The notes under the pieces are model-generated. The model saw only the letters and a list, made by a program, of their open reading frames with translations. It was not told the DNA's origin and made no database searches. Below are positions 23,066 to 33,530 of a DNA stretch of 64,000 nt, one piece after another (the stretch's first letter is position 1; every line of letters starts with the position of its first letter). The stretch lies in the NCBI RefSeq assembly GCF_011308835.1, contig NZ_JAAOHY010000001.1, positions 1,178,001 to 1,242,000 on the forward strand, given 5' to 3'. The translations under genes were made by a program, and so were the position numbers. This stretch comes from Paracoccus xiamenensis. GTDB lineage: Bacteria; Pseudomonadota; Alphaproteobacteria; Rhodobacterales; Rhodobacteraceae.

Positions 23066-23345
23066 CATGCCCCAGCCCGAACAGATGCCCAAGAAGCGGC
23101 GCTATCATATCTCCAGCGCCGTAATCGCGGTCCTGCCGGGCCGCGAGGCCGAGATCCTGGCCGCCCTGCCCGGCTTGGCCGGCGTCGAAGTCCATGCCGC
23201 CGAAGGTGCGCGGATCGTGGTCACCATCGAAGGTTTCAGCACCGGCGAGCTTGGCGACCGGCTGACCACCATTTCTGCCATGCCCGGCGTGGTCGCCGCG
23301 AACATGGTGTTCGAACATTCCGAAGCAGAGGAGCCCCAAGGATGA
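23058..23345 (+). CDS. napD: NapA-specific chaperone NapD
   Basis: A 95-residue cytoplasmic chaperone that binds the NapA Tat signal and prevents early export. The family core is seen as [32 protein letters not shown] and [12 protein letters not shown] shorter start at 23085 ([11 protein letters not shown]) is possible. The end overlaps the napA ATG by four bases (ATGA), so translation is coupled. Confidence 0.92.
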   Translation: MRDMPQPEQMPKKRRYHISSAVIAVLPGREAEILAALPGLAGVEVHAAEGARIVVTIEGFSTGELGDRLTTISAMPGVVAANMVFEHSEAEEPQG

Positions 23346-25849
23346 CAACAGATGTGACACGGCGCGATCTGCTGAAGGCTCAGGCCGTGGCCGTGGCCGC
23401 CGGCGCCGCCGGCCTTTCGCTGCCCGCCGCCGCCCAGCCTGTGGCGGGTGGCGTCGAAGCCCTTGAAATCAAATGGTCCAAGGCCCCCTGCCGGTTCTGC
23501 GGCACCGGCTGCGGGGTCATGGTGGGCGTCAAGGACGGCAAGGTCGTGGCCACCCATGGCGACATGCAGGCCGAGGTCAATCGCGGTCTCAACTGCGTCA
23601 AGGGCTATTTCCTGTCCAAGATCATGTATGGCCGCGACCGCCTGACCACGCCGCTGATGCGCAAGACCGGCGGCACCTATGACAAAAATGGCGAGTTTGA
23701 GCCGGTCAGCTGGGACGAGGCTTTCGATACCATGGCCGCCAAGGTCAAGGAGGTGCTGAAGACCAAGGGCCCCGAAAGCATCGGCATGTTCGGATCCGGC
23801 CAATGGACGATCATGGAGGGCTATGCGGCGTCAAAGCTGATGCGCGGGGGCTTCCGGTCGAACAACCTTGACCCCAATGCGCGGCACTGCATGGCCTCGG
23901 CTGCGGTGGCCTTCATGCGCACCTTCGGCATCGACGAGCCGATGGGCTGCTATGACGATTTCGAACATGCCGACGCCTTCGTGCTGTGGGGCTCGAACAT
24001 GGCAGAGATGCACCCGATCCTGTGGACGCGGCTGGCCGACCGTCGGCTCGGCACGCCGGGCGTGAAATGCGCGGTGCTGTCGACCTTCACCCACCGCTCG
24101 ATGGATCTCGCCGACATTCCAATCGTGTTCAAGCCGGGCACTGATCTGGCGATCCTGAACTATATCGCCAATCACATCATCCAGACCGGCCGCGTTAACG
24201 AGGATTTCGTCGCCAGGCACACGGTCTTCAAGACCGGCCAGACGGATATCGGTTACGGTCTGCGCCCCGAACATCCGCTGGAACAGGCCGCCACCGGCGC
24301 GGCGGAAGCCGGCAAGATGGACCCTTCGGATTTCGAAGCCTACAAGGCCTTCGTCGCCGACTATACGCTGGAATATGTCAGCGAGTTGTCGGGGGTTGAG
24401 GCAGGCTTCCTTGAGGAGTTGGCAGAACTTTATGCCGATCCCGACACGAAGGTCATGTCCCTGTGGACGATGGGCTTCAACCAGCATGTGCGCGGCGTCT
24501 GGGCGAACCAGCTGGTCTATAACATTCACCTGCTGACCGGGAAGATTTCGGAGCCCGGAAACTCGCCCTTCTCGCTGACCGGCCAGCCCTCGGCCTGCGG
24601 GACCGCGCGCGAGGTCGGCACCTTCGCCCACCGCCTGCCCGCCGACATGGTGGTGACCAATCCCGAACACGTCGCCCATGCCGAGGAACTGTGGAAGTTG
24701 CCGCGTGGGCTTTTGAACACCAAGCCCGGATTCCATGCCGTCCTGCAGGACCGGATGCTCAAGGACGGGGTGCTGAATTTCTACTGGGTGCAGGTGAACA
24801 ACAACCTGCAAGCCGCACCGAACAGCCAGAACGAGACCTATCCCGGCTATCGCAACCCCGACAATATGATCGTCGTGTCGGACGCCTATCCGACGGTCAC
24901 CGCGCTGGCGGCCGATATTATCCTGCCGGCGGCAATGTGGGTGGAAAAAGAGGGCGGCTATGGCAATGCCGAACGGCGCACCCATACCTGGCACCAGCTG
25001 GTCGACGCGCCGGGCGAGGCACGTTCCGACATGTGGCAATTGGCCGAGTTCTCGAAACGCTTCACCACAGACGAGGTCTGGCCGGCAGAACTGCTGGACG
25101 CCAATCCCGACTACAAGGGCAAGACCCTGTTCGAGGTGCTGTTCGCCAATGGTCAGGTCGATGCCTTCCCGTTGAGCGAGATCCGCGAGGATTACGCCAA
25201 TCAGGAAGCCAATGATTTCGGCTTCTACATCCAGAAGGGCCTGTTCGAGGAATATGCCAGCTTCGGGCGCGGCCATGGCCATGACCTGGCCCCTTACGAC
25301 ACCTATCAGTCGGACGAGGTGCGCGGCCTTCGCTGGCCGGTCGTCGAGGGCAAGGAAACGCTGTGGCGTTTCCGCGAAGGCTATGACCCCTATGTCGAGG
25401 CAGGATCCGAGGTCCAGTTCTACGGCAACGAGGACAAGCGCGCGGTGATCCTCTCCGTGCCTTACGAACCGCCGGCCGAAAGCCCGGATGACGAGTTCGA
25501 TTTCTGGCTGGTTACCGGCCGGGTGCTGGAACATTGGCATTCCGGGTCGATGACCATGCGCGTGCCCGAGCTTTACAAGGCTTTCCCCGGCGCCGTGTTG
25601 TTCATGAACGCCACCGATGCCCGCGAACGCGGCTTCAACCAGGGCTCCGAGGTCAGCGTGATCTCGCGCCGGGGCGAAGTGAAGCTGAGGGTGGAAACGC
25701 GCGGCCGCAACCGGATGCCCAAGGGTGTTGTCTTCGTGCCCTGGTTCGACGCCTCGGCGCTGATCAACAAGGTCACGCTGGACGCCACCGATCCGATTTC
25801 CAAACAGACGGATTTCAAGAAATGCGCAGTCAAGATCGTCTCCGTATGA
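23342..25849 (+). CDS. napA: Periplasmic nitrate reductase catalytic subunit NapA
   Basis: An 835-residue molybdopterin enzyme that reduces nitrate to nitrite in the periplasm, for redox balancing or the first step of denitrification. The Tat signal [16 protein letters not shown] is at the N-terminus. The [4Fe-4S] motif [14 protein letters not shown] lies near residue 50, with the fourth Cys in [19 protein letters not shown] carries the probable Mo-ligand Cys. Full length. Confidence 0.98.
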   Translation: MTTDVTRRDLLKAQAVAVAAGAAGLSLPAAAQPVAGGVEALEIKWSKAPCRFCGTGCGVMVGVKDGKVVATHGDMQAEVNRGLNCVKGYFLSKIMYGRDRLTTPLMRKTGGTYDKNGEFEPVSWDEAFDTMAAKVKEVLKTKGPESIGMFGSGQWTIMEGYAASKLMRGGFRSNNLDPNARHCMASAAVAFMRTFGIDEPMGCYDDFEHADAFVLWGSNMAEMHPILWTRLADRRLGTPGVKCAVLSTFTHRSMDLADIPIVFKPGTDLAILNYIANHIIQTGRVNEDFVARHTVFKTGQTDIGYGLRPEHPLEQAATGAAEAGKMDPSDFEAYKAFVADYTLEYVSELSGVEAGFLEELAELYADPDTKVMSLWTMGFNQHVRGVWANQLVYNIHLLTGKISEPGNSPFSLTGQPSACGTAREVGTFAHRLPADMVVTNPEHVAHAEELWKLPRGLLNTKPGFHAVLQDRMLKDGVLNFYWVQVNNNLQAAPNSQNETYPGYRNPDNMIVVSDAYPTVTALAADIILPAAMWVEKEGGYGNAERRTHTWHQLVDAPGEARSDMWQLAEFSKRFTTDEVWPAELLDANPDYKGKTLFEVLFANGQVDAFPLSEIREDYANQEANDFGFYIQKGLFEEYASFGRGHGHDLAPYDTYQSDEVRGLRWPVVEGKETLWRFREGYDPYVEAGSEVQFYGNEDKRAVILSVPYEPPAESPDDEFDFWLVTGRVLEHWHSGSMTMRVPELYKAFPGAVLFMNATDARERGFNQGSEVSVISRRGEVKLRVETRGRNRMPKGVVFVPWFDASALINKVTLDATDPISKQTDFKKCAVKIVSV

Positions 25850-26334
25850 GCCCGCTTCGCTTCGTCGCCGGCCTGCTGACAGCGCTGCTGTTCGCGGGTG
25901 CGGGCCTGGCGCAGGATCCGGGGGCCGAGGCCCAGCTGCGCAGTGCGGTCGAGCTGAACGGTCCCAAACCCGCGACCGAGGTGGTCGAGGCCGAGCCCAT
26001 CCCGCGCTGGATCGTGGATGACGTAAGGCTGATGCGGCAATATCCCGAACAGCCCCCGATCATCCCCCATTCGATCGAGGGCTATCAGCTGTCGGTCAAT
26101 GCCAATCGCTGCATGTCCTGCCACCGCCGGGAGGCGACCGAAGGCTCGGGCGCGCCAATGATCTCGGTCACGCATTACATGAACCGCGGGGGGCAGATGC
26201 TGGCCGATGTCTCGCCGCGCCGGTATTTCTGCACCGCCTGCCACGTGCCACAGGCCGATACCGCGCCGCTTGTCGAAAACACCTTTACCGACATGGCCGA
26301 CATGGGCGTGAAGCAGCAGGGAGAGGAGCATTAG
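25846..26334 (+). CDS. napB: Periplasmic nitrate reductase dihaem cytochrome c subunit NapB
   Basis: A 162-residue electron-transfer subunit that docks to NapA. A Sec signal peptide ([21 protein letters not shown]) precedes the mature part with two haem c sites, CMSCH and CTACH, and their flanking His residues. ATG overlaps the napA stop (ATGA). The frame is open upstream to 25534, but that part is antisense-like shadow and lacks the signal peptide. Confidence 0.95.
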   Translation: MSPLRFVAGLLTALLFAGAGLAQDPGAEAQLRSAVELNGPKPATEVVEAEPIPRWIVDDVRLMRQYPEQPPIIPHSIEGYQLSVNANRCMSCHRREATEGSGAPMISVTHYMNRGGQMLADVSPRRYFCTACHVPQADTAPLVENTFTDMADMGVKQQGEEH

Positions 26335-27033
26335 ATGCGCTGGGTCATCAACCTGATCCGACGGATCTGGCAGATCGTCACCACGCCAGCCGTGACGTTA
26401 AGCATCGGTTTTCTGACGCTGGGCGGCTTTATCGGCGGGGTGATCTTCTGGGGCGCGTTCAACACCGCGTTGGAGGTCACCAATACGGAAAAGTTCTGCA
26501 CGTCCTGCCACGAAATGCGCAACAACGTGTATGAGGAACTGTCGCATACGATCCACTTCTCGAACCGTTCCGGGGTGCGCGCCTCCTGCCCCGATTGCCA
26601 TGTGCCGCATGAATGGTCCGACAAGATCGCTCGCAAGATGCAGGCCAGCAAAGAGGTCTGGGGCAAGATCTTCGGCACCATCGACACCCGGCAGAAGTTC
26701 CTGGAAAAGCGGCTTGAACTGGCGCAGCACGAATGGGTGCGCCTGAAGTCCAACGACAGCCTTGAATGCCGCAACTGCCACACCGCGGCGGCGATGGATT
26801 TCTCGCGTCAGGCACCACGCGCGGCAGAAATGCATTCGACCTATCTGCTGACCGGACAGGCCACCTGCATCGACTGCCACAAGGGCATCGCACATGAATT
26901 GCCCGACATGACAGGCCAGGACCCAGGCTGGTTGCAGCCGGAAAACGTGCCCGCCGAGGCGCTGGATGAAGGCGACACCGCACAGTTGCGGGACTATCTG
27001 GATGACGAAACGCGGCGTACCGCCGCCAATTGA
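26335..27033 (+). CDS. napC: Tetrahaem cytochrome c quinol dehydrogenase NapC
   Basis: A 232-residue NapC/NirT-family protein, anchored by one N-terminal helix ([20 protein letters not shown]), which oxidises quinol in the membrane and passes electrons to NapB. Four CxxCH sites are visible: CTSCH, CPDCH, CRNCH and CIDCH. The cluster lacks napGH, so NapC is the only electron route here. It abuts napB with no gap. Confidence 0.96.
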   Translation: MRWVINLIRRIWQIVTTPAVTLSIGFLTLGGFIGGVIFWGAFNTALEVTNTEKFCTSCHEMRNNVYEELSHTIHFSNRSGVRASCPDCHVPHEWSDKIARKMQASKEVWGKIFGTIDTRQKFLEKRLELAQHEWVRLKSNDSLECRNCHTAAAMDFSRQAPRAAEMHSTYLLTGQATCIDCHKGIAHELPDMTGQDPGWLQPENVPAEALDEGDTAQLRDYLDDETRRTAAN

Positions 27034-27052
27034 TCGACGATAAACCACCGGC

Positions 27053-27083
27053 CGGGCCGCCCGCGTCCAGCTTGGGCGGCCCG
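27053..27083 (+). terminator. Hairpin after the nap operon
   Basis: Ten-base complementary arms (CGGGCCGCCC at 27053-27062 and its complement at 27074-27083) around an 11-base loop, 20 bases after the napC stop. No T-tract follows, so its terminator strength is uncertain. Confidence 0.5.
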
Positions 27084-27260
27084 ACAACTCAGCGCCCGAG
27101 CGCGTTCTCTGTTGCAGGATTACATCACACAAACGCAAAGCCCGGCGGCGCGCCGGATCGGGTTGCACTCCCACGCCACCATCCATAACCAACCAAATCA
27201 ATCGGGAATCGCAGCCAGTCATCAGCCACGTCCTTCCCTGCATGTCACGAGGGGACAAGA

Positions 27261-29288
27261 ATGCTGATGAAACGCCTGCTACCGCTGGCCGGGGTATCAA
27301 CCCTGGCACTGATGACCGCCGCATTCGCACAGGATGCAGCGAGCCCGATCGTCCTGGATACGATCACCCTGGTCGCCGATGGCGAGGAAAATATCGAATC
27401 CACCGGCGGCGCTGTCGTCACGCCCGAGGATATCGAGATCCTGCAACCTCAAAACGTCTCGGAACTGTTCGCACGCGAATCCGCGGTTTCGGTATCGGGC
27501 GGCGCAGGTCCTTCCAAGCGGATCCACGTCTTCGGGATCGAACAGTCGAAGCTGGCCGTGACCGTCGACGGCGTGCCGCAGGGACCGACCAGCTGGCACC
27601 ACACCGGCTCGAACGTGATCGATCCGGCTTTCATCAAATCGGTTGAGGTCGAGGCCGGCGCCGCTGCCGCCGATGCGGGTTTTGCCGCCGGTGCGGGCGC
27701 TGTGCGCTATGAAACCGTTGGTGCCAAGGACTTGCTGGAAGACGGCAAGGCTTACGGCGGTCGCGCCTCGCTCAGCTATGGCGACAATGGTCAGGGCGTC
27801 TCGGGCAGCCTGGCAGGCTATGGCGTTTACGGCAATTTCGACTGGTTCGTGATGCTGCATGGTCAGAACGGCGACAATTACGACGCCGGTAATGGCCGCG
27901 AGATGCCCGGCAGCGAACCCGCCGCCAAGGGCGCGCTGGTGAAGCTGGGCTATGAAATGGACGGCGGCCGGATCGAGCTTGCCTATGACAAGTCCGAAGA
28001 CGACGCCGACCGCGTCATCAAGATGAACATGGACCTGAACCGGGACGGCACCGTCTTCCCGCTGAAAGTCGAAAACGAAACGCTTAGCCTGACCTATACC
28101 TCGACGGCGCCGACCGACAGCTGGGATCCGATGGCCAAACTGTATATCGGTTCGACCAATTACTGGCGCCCGAACTATATCGTCGGCGACCTGATCGACC
28201 CGGCGGGGATGAAAAGTTGGCCCAACGGCGACATGGTGCTGGATCGCGACACCTTCGGCGGTGTGTTGCAGAACACCTTCACCATCGCGCAAGGCAGCGT
28301 CACCACCGGGATCGACTTCTCGGATAATGACTATAGCATCGACAATTACGGCGATCATTCGATAGCCCCGACGCGCATCCGCAACCTGTCCACCCGTCAG
28401 GTTGGCGTCTTCGCGCAGGGGCGTTTCGAATTCGCCAATGGGTTCGACCTGTCGACCGGCATGCGTTACGACCACCAGCGTTTCGAGGACTGGAACAACG
28501 AGCGCTTCACCTCCTCGGGTGCCAGCGCAAATGCGACCCTGTCCTATCGCTTCAACGACATGATCGAGGTCTTTGCCGGCGCATCGCATACCTGGATGGG
28601 CTATGACATCGGCGAATACGGGCTGCTGCATGCCCGCAATGCCGCTTTTGCGACCGATCCCGACTTCGAGGCCGCGACGGCCAAGAACTACAAGGTCGGC
28701 ATCAACGCCAGCGGCGACAGCTGGAAGGCCGGCTTGACCTTCTTCGACACCCGTCTGGACGGGCTGGGCGAATATGACGTTGGCCCCGGAAGGACCAATA
28801 CCCTGACCAATGCCGAGGAAGGCCGCAGCAAGGGCTTTACCCTGAACGCCAGCCGTGAATGGGAAAACACCCGCGTCGGTTTCTCCTATACCAAGGCCGA
28901 CGTGACCACGGATGGCGATTTCGCCGTGCCGGGCGGCGGCACCTTCATGCCGATCGGCGACATGGCTTCGGTCTATATCGACCACGTGATGCCGCAATAC
29001 GACCTGAAGCTGGGCGCGACGCTGGAATGGGCTGACGAACTGTCGGATGAGGCCATGGAAGCGGCCTTCTTCAGCGCCCATGACAGCTATTCGGTGGTCA
29101 ATGCTTACGCCGAATGGTCGCCTGAACAGCTGCAGGGTGGCGCGCTGCGCCTGGGCGTCGACAACCTGTTCGACGAAACCTATTACGAGCGGACCAGCTA
29201 CGTGATCCGCGCCGTTCCCGGCCGCGACATCCAGCCGGCATATGCACCGGGCCGGACGGTGTCGATCAGCTTCACCAAGTCGTTCTGA
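27261..29288 (+). CDS. TonB-dependent outer-membrane receptor
   Basis: A 675-residue receptor with a signal peptide (KRLLPLAGVSTLALMTAAFAQ), a plug domain (residues about 30-170, with GAVVTPEDIEILQPQNVSELFARES and KLAVTVDGVPQG) and a 22-strand-type barrel that ends in FTKSF with the terminal aromatic residue. TonB receptors import metal chelates, haem or vitamins with inner-membrane energy. The substrate is not clear: I do not see the FRAP/NPNL haem-receptor motifs. No TonB, ExbBD or ABC genes adjoin it. ATG at 27261 has GAGGGGAC before it, and 27267 is an alternative. Confidence 0.88.
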   Translation: MLMKRLLPLAGVSTLALMTAAFAQDAASPIVLDTITLVADGEENIESTGGAVVTPEDIEILQPQNVSELFARESAVSVSGGAGPSKRIHVFGIEQSKLAVTVDGVPQGPTSWHHTGSNVIDPAFIKSVEVEAGAAAADAGFAAGAGAVRYETVGAKDLLEDGKAYGGRASLSYGDNGQGVSGSLAGYGVYGNFDWFVMLHGQNGDNYDAGNGREMPGSEPAAKGALVKLGYEMDGGRIELAYDKSEDDADRVIKMNMDLNRDGTVFPLKVENETLSLTYTSTAPTDSWDPMAKLYIGSTNYWRPNYIVGDLIDPAGMKSWPNGDMVLDRDTFGGVLQNTFTIAQGSVTTGIDFSDNDYSIDNYGDHSIAPTRIRNLSTRQVGVFAQGRFEFANGFDLSTGMRYDHQRFEDWNNERFTSSGASANATLSYRFNDMIEVFAGASHTWMGYDIGEYGLLHARNAAFATDPDFEAATAKNYKVGINASGDSWKAGLTFFDTRLDGLGEYDVGPGRTNTLTNAEEGRSKGFTLNASREWENTRVGFSYTKADVTTDGDFAVPGGGTFMPIGDMASVYIDHVMPQYDLKLGATLEWADELSDEAMEAAFFSAHDSYSVVNAYAEWSPEQLQGGALRLGVDNLFDETYYERTSYVIRAVPGRDIQPAYAPGRTVSISFTKSF

Positions 29289-29298
29289 CGACGTTCCC

Positions 29299-29324
29299 GG
29301 CAGGCGCGTGTTCCCGCGCCTGCC
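29299..29324. terminator. First hairpin after the TonB receptor gene
   Basis: A ten-base perfect stem (GGCAGGCGCG and its complement) with a six-base loop, 10 bases after the receptor stop. No T-tract. It forms a tandem with the stronger hairpin that follows. Confidence 0.5.
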
Positions 29325-29335
29325 CTCTCGGAGAA

Positions 29336-29361
29336 GGGGCCGCTTCGCGCGGCCCCTTTTT
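29336..29361 (+). terminator. Rho-independent terminator after the TonB receptor gene
   Basis: Stem GGGGCCGC/GCGGCCCC with loop TTCGC followed by five T residues. It lies between two convergent genes and its T-tract reaches the alpha-glucosidase stop. Confidence 0.85.
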
Positions 29362-30962
29362 CATTGCAGCTCGATAAAGGCGAAACCGTTCGGGCCAAGT
29401 TCCAGCTTGCGGCCCAGAAGCGCGCCGGTCAGCGCCGCCGCCTGCGACGGACCGCTCAGATCTTCCGCCGCCCCTTTCGGCAGGCTGACGCGCCGGGTCT
29501 CGGTGCCAAGGTTGAAGGCGCACAACAGGCTGCCGCGCTGGAGCAGCAGCACCGGGTCGGGCGCGCGCAGGAATGTCGCCGTCTCGCGGCCATGCAGTTC
29601 CGGGCGGGCGCTGCGGAATTCCAGCATATGGCGATAGAAATGCAGCACCGAATGCTCGTTCGCCTCTTGCCCGGCGACATTGCGGGACTGCTGCGGCGCC
29701 TTGATCGGCAGCCATGGCGTGCCGGTGGTAAAGCCCGCCTGCGTATTCGTGGCATTGTCCCAGACCATCGGCGTCCGGCAACCATCGCGGCCCTTGTAGT
29801 CCGGCCAGAAACGAATGCCGGGCGGGTCGGTGAGTTCATGGAACTCCAGATCGGTTTCGGTCTGGCCCAGTTCCTCGCCCTGATACAGGCAGACAGAGCC
29901 CGGAAAGGACAGCAACATCGCCGCCGCCAGCTTTGCCAGCGAATCCTGATCGGCCCCGTGGTCCTGCCAGCGGGTCAGATGGCGGATCACATCGTGATTA
30001 GAAAATGCCCAAGTTGGCCATCCATCAGGCGCTTTGCGAAAAAACGTCTCGATCTTTGATCGGAAATGCTTCGGCGTGAATTCCGGCCCCAGCATGTCAA
30101 AGCTGTATGCCTGATGCAGATGCTGCTGACCCGAGGTGTATTCGGCCATGATCTCGACCGCGCGGGTCGAATCACCGACCTCGCCCACGGTCGAGGCGCC
30201 GTATTCATCCATCAGCACCCGCAAACGGGCCAAGAAATCCAGGTTTTCAGGTTGCGATTTCGAGAACTTGTGCAGCTGCATCTCGTAAGGGTTCACCTGA
30301 GGCGCGATCCGCCTGCGCGGATTGTTGCGCAGCCGCGCGTCGTGGAAATAGTAATTCACTGTGTCCAGCCGGAAGCCGTCGACACCGCGTTCCAGCCAGA
30401 AGCGCATCGTTCCCAGCAGCCAGTCCTGCACCTCGGGATTGTGGAAGTTGAAGTCCGGCTGCGAGGTCAGAAAATTGTGCAGGTAGTATTGCTTGCGATG
30501 CCCGTCCCATTCCCAGGCCGAGCCACCAAAGACCGAAGGCCAGTTGTTCGGTGGCGTCCCGTCGGGTTTGGCATCGGCCCAGACATACCAGTCGGCCTTG
30601 GGGTTGTCGCCACCCTTGCGGCTTTCGACGAAGAAGGGGTGCTGATCGGATGAATGGCTAATCACCTGATCCACAATCACTTTCAGACCGAATTCATGCG
30701 CCTTCTCGACCAGGTGGTCGAAATCTTCCAGCGTCCCGAACAGCGGGTCGATGTCGGTGTAGTCCGACACGTCATAGCCCATGTCCGCCATGGGCGAACG
30801 AAAGATCGGCGACAGCCAGACCGCATCGACGCCGAGGCTGGCGATATGGCGCAGCCGTTCGGTTATACCTTTCAGGTCGCCGATTCCGTCGCCGTCGCTG
30901 TCCTGAAACGACCTTGGGTAAACCTGATAGGTCACCGAGCCGCGCCACCACTCATCCGTCAT
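29361..30962 (-). CDS. Alpha-glucosidase, glycoside hydrolase family 13
   Basis: A 533-residue cytoplasmic GH13 enzyme of the oligo-1,6/alpha-1,4-glucosidase type. It shows the region I-IV motifs in order: VIVDQVISHSS, DGFRLDTVNYYF with the nucleophile Asp, GEVGD with the acid/base Glu, and FSNHDV with the transition-state Asp. It would hydrolyse malto- or isomalto-oligosaccharides. The start at 30962 (MTDEWWRGSVTYQVYPRSF) follows a GGGGGG run, and the longer frame to 31028 has no conserved residues. It diverges from glgP across 105 bases and probably shares regulation with the glycogen operon. Confidence 0.92.
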   Translation of the reverse strand: MTDEWWRGSVTYQVYPRSFQDSDGDGIGDLKGITERLRHIASLGVDAVWLSPIFRSPMADMGYDVSDYTDIDPLFGTLEDFDHLVEKAHEFGLKVIVDQVISHSSDQHPFFVESRKGGDNPKADWYVWADAKPDGTPPNNWPSVFGGSAWEWDGHRKQYYLHNFLTSQPDFNFHNPEVQDWLLGTMRFWLERGVDGFRLDTVNYYFHDARLRNNPRRRIAPQVNPYEMQLHKFSKSQPENLDFLARLRVLMDEYGASTVGEVGDSTRAVEIMAEYTSGQQHLHQAYSFDMLGPEFTPKHFRSKIETFFRKAPDGWPTWAFSNHDVIRHLTRWQDHGADQDSLAKLAAAMLLSFPGSVCLYQGEELGQTETDLEFHELTDPPGIRFWPDYKGRDGCRTPMVWDNATNTQAGFTTGTPWLPIKAPQQSRNVAGQEANEHSVLHFYRHMLEFRSARPELHGRETATFLRAPDPVLLLQRGSLLCAFNLGTETRRVSLPKGAAEDLSGPSQAAALTGALLGRKLELGPNGFAFIELQ

Positions 30963-31067
30963 GTCACCCCCCAAAGTTACACCCCGCGCGTCACTGCATG
31001 GACGCCATTGAACACCGCGCGGTACCACCGTAATGTTGCCGCTAACATTTTAGACATATGGAACGCA

Positions 31068-33530
31068 ATGATGTCTCAGCCCGCCACCAGCGCCAGCCCG
31101 CGCGAGCTCGCCCAGTCGATCCGCGACCATCTGACATATTCGATCGGCAAGGACGAAGCGCATGCCTCGGTCCATGACTGGCGGATGGCACTGTCGCTGG
31201 CCGTGCGCGACCATATTGTCGAGCCGTGGTTCGCCTCGACCCGGGCGACCTATGGCGGGCATCTGAAGCGAGTCCACTATCTTTCGATGGAGTTCCTGAT
31301 CGGCCGCCTGCTGGAGGATTCGGTGGTCAATCTTGGTCTGGACGATGCCGCGCGCGAGGCGCTGAAAGGCTTCGGCGTCGATTATGACGAGGTAATCCAT
31401 GACGAACCCGAGGCCGCGCTTGGCAATGGCGGGCTTGGGCGTCTGGCGGCCTGTTACATGGAAAGCATGGCGACGGTCGGGATCCCGGCATATGGTTACG
31501 GGCTGCGTTATGAACACGGGCTGTTCCGGCAGCGTTTCGACCACGGTCGGCAGATCGAAACCGCCGATAGCTGGCTGAAATCGCGCAATCCTTGGGAATT
31601 CGAACGGCCCGAGGTTGCCTATGAAATCGGCTTCGGCGGCTGGATCGAAGGCGACGGTCCCAAGAAGATCTGGCACCCCGCCGAAAGCGTGATTGCCGCC
31701 GCCTATGACACTCCGGTCGTGGGTTGGAGGGGGCGGTGGGCCAATACGCTGCGGCTGTGGTCGGGCAAGCCCACGCATGACTTCGACCTCGCGCGCTTTA
31801 ACCGGGGCGAATATGTCGCGGCAGGCGCGGCGGAATCGCTGGCGCGGACGATCAGCCGGGTGCTTTATCCCGACGACTCGACCGAAGCCGGCAAGGAATT
31901 GCGGCTGAAGCAGGAGTATTTCTTCACCGCTGCCTCGGTCCGCGACATCATGCGCCGCTTTGTCTATGAAGGCGAAAATATCGCCAAACTGCCTGACCGC
32001 GTGGCGATCCAGATGAACGACACCCACCCCGCCATCGCAGGCGCCGAACTGGTGCGGGTGCTGATCGACGACTTTGACCAGAGCTTCGACGATGCCGCCG
32101 ACATGGCCGTGCGCGTTTTGAACTATACCAACCACACCCTGCTGCCCGAGGCGCTGGAAGCGTGGTCCGAAGGGCTGTTCCGCAAGGTCCTGCCCCGCCA
32201 CATGGATCTGGTCGAACGCATCGACGACCACCACAAGCGCCGCAATCCCGGCCGCCCGTGGGAGCTTTCGGCGATCCATCACGGTCAGGTCCATATGGGG
32301 ACGCTTGCCTTCATGCAGTCGGGCCATGTGAACGGGGTTTCCGCCCTGCATACCGAGCTGATGAAGGAAACCGTCTTTCACGACCTGAACAAGCTGCATC
32401 CCGACCGGATCGTGAATGTCACCAACGGTGTGACCCCGCGCCGCTGGCTGTATTCGGCGAATCCGGCGCTGTCGGGGCTGATCACCGATACGCTTGGCAG
32501 CGAGGCATGGGTCGATCATCTGGATCAGCTTTCCGGCTTGGAAAGCCATGTCACCGACAAGGGCTGGCTGGACCGCTACGCAACCGCCAAGCGCGACAAC
32601 AAGGTCGCGCTATCGAACTGGCTGGGCGAGGTGCTGGGCATCACGCCCGATCCCGACGCGCTGTTCGATGTGCAGATCAAGCGCATCCACGAATACAAGC
32701 GCCAGTTGCTGAACGTGTTGGAAACCATCGCCCGCTGGGACGATATCCGCCAGAACCCCGATGCGGAATGGCAGCCTCGGGTGAAGATCTTCGGTGGCAA
32801 GGCCGCGCCCGGCTATGCGGTGGCCAAGGAAATCATCCACCTGATCAATGACGTGGCCGAGGTGGTGAACAACGATCCCCTGATGAAGGGCCGGCTGCTG
32901 GTCGCCTATCCGGCGAATTACAACGTCTCGATGGCGGTGCGGCTGATCCCGGCGGCGGACCTGTCCGAACAGATCTCGACGGCGGGCAAGGAAGCTTCGG
33001 GCACCGGCAACATGAAGCTATCGATGAACGGCGCGCTGACCATCGGCACGCTGGACGGCGCCAATGTCGAAATCCGCGAACAGGTGGGGCCAGAGAATTT
33101 CTTCCTGTTCGGCATGACCACCGAGGAAGTCGAAGCCCGGCGCCAGATCCCCGACCATGCCCGCCAGGCCATCGCCGCCAGCCCGTCGCTGTCGCGCGCG
33201 ATCAGCCTGATCGCCACCGGCGCCTTCGGCGGCGACCCGGCGCGCTATGGCCGGATCGTCGACATCCTGACCAACTGGGACAGCTATCTGGTCTGTTCGG
33301 ATTTCGCCGATTACCAATCGACTCAACGCCGTATTGATGCCTCTTATGGGGATAAGGCGGAATGGAATCGCATGGCTGCGCTGAACACCGCGCGCATGGG
33401 CTGGTTCTCGTCCGACCGTTCGATTCGTGACTATATGGAACGAGTTTGGAAGATGGGGGAGCAAGATGGCCGCAACCAAGGACGGGCACAGCAAGGGGCA
33501 GGACAGTCTCGAATCAATGCCCCGGTTTGA
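31068..33530 (+). CDS. glgP: Glycogen/maltodextrin phosphorylase
   Basis: An 820-residue GT35 enzyme releasing glucose-1-phosphate from glycogen. [17 protein letters not shown] and the pyridoxal-phosphate region [28 protein letters not shown] (near residue 645) are intact. Two adjacent ATGs (31068 and 31071) are possible starts, and the long open frame upstream to 30654 lies antisense to the alpha-glucosidase. The C-terminus extends about 20 residues past the usual family end ([16 protein letters not shown]), so that it overlaps glgB by 65 bases. Confidence 0.95.
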   Translation: MMSQPATSASPRELAQSIRDHLTYSIGKDEAHASVHDWRMALSLAVRDHIVEPWFASTRATYGGHLKRVHYLSMEFLIGRLLEDSVVNLGLDDAAREALKGFGVDYDEVIHDEPEAALGNGGLGRLAACYMESMATVGIPAYGYGLRYEHGLFRQRFDHGRQIETADSWLKSRNPWEFERPEVAYEIGFGGWIEGDGPKKIWHPAESVIAAAYDTPVVGWRGRWANTLRLWSGKPTHDFDLARFNRGEYVAAGAAESLARTISRVLYPDDSTEAGKELRLKQEYFFTAASVRDIMRRFVYEGENIAKLPDRVAIQMNDTHPAIAGAELVRVLIDDFDQSFDDAADMAVRVLNYTNHTLLPEALEAWSEGLFRKVLPRHMDLVERIDDHHKRRNPGRPWELSAIHHGQVHMGTLAFMQSGHVNGVSALHTELMKETVFHDLNKLHPDRIVNVTNGVTPRRWLYSANPALSGLITDTLGSEAWVDHLDQLSGLESHVTDKGWLDRYATAKRDNKVALSNWLGEVLGITPDPDALFDVQIKRIHEYKRQLLNVLETIARWDDIRQNPDAEWQPRVKIFGGKAAPGYAVAKEIIHLINDVAEVVNNDPLMKGRLLVAYPANYNVSMAVRLIPAADLSEQISTAGKEASGTGNMKLSMNGALTIGTLDGANVEIREQVGPENFFLFGMTTEEVEARRQIPDHARQAIAASPSLSRAISLIATGAFGGDPARYGRIVDILTNWDSYLVCSDFADYQSTQRRIDASYGDKAEWNRMAALNTARMGWFSSDRSIRDYMERVWKMGEQDGRNQGRAQQGAGQSRINAPV

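Noticed and set aside
23831..25540. A 569-codon minus-strand frame inside napA
   Set aside because: Shadow of napA; no motif or ribosome site, and it is His/Arg/Gly-rich as antisense frames are here.
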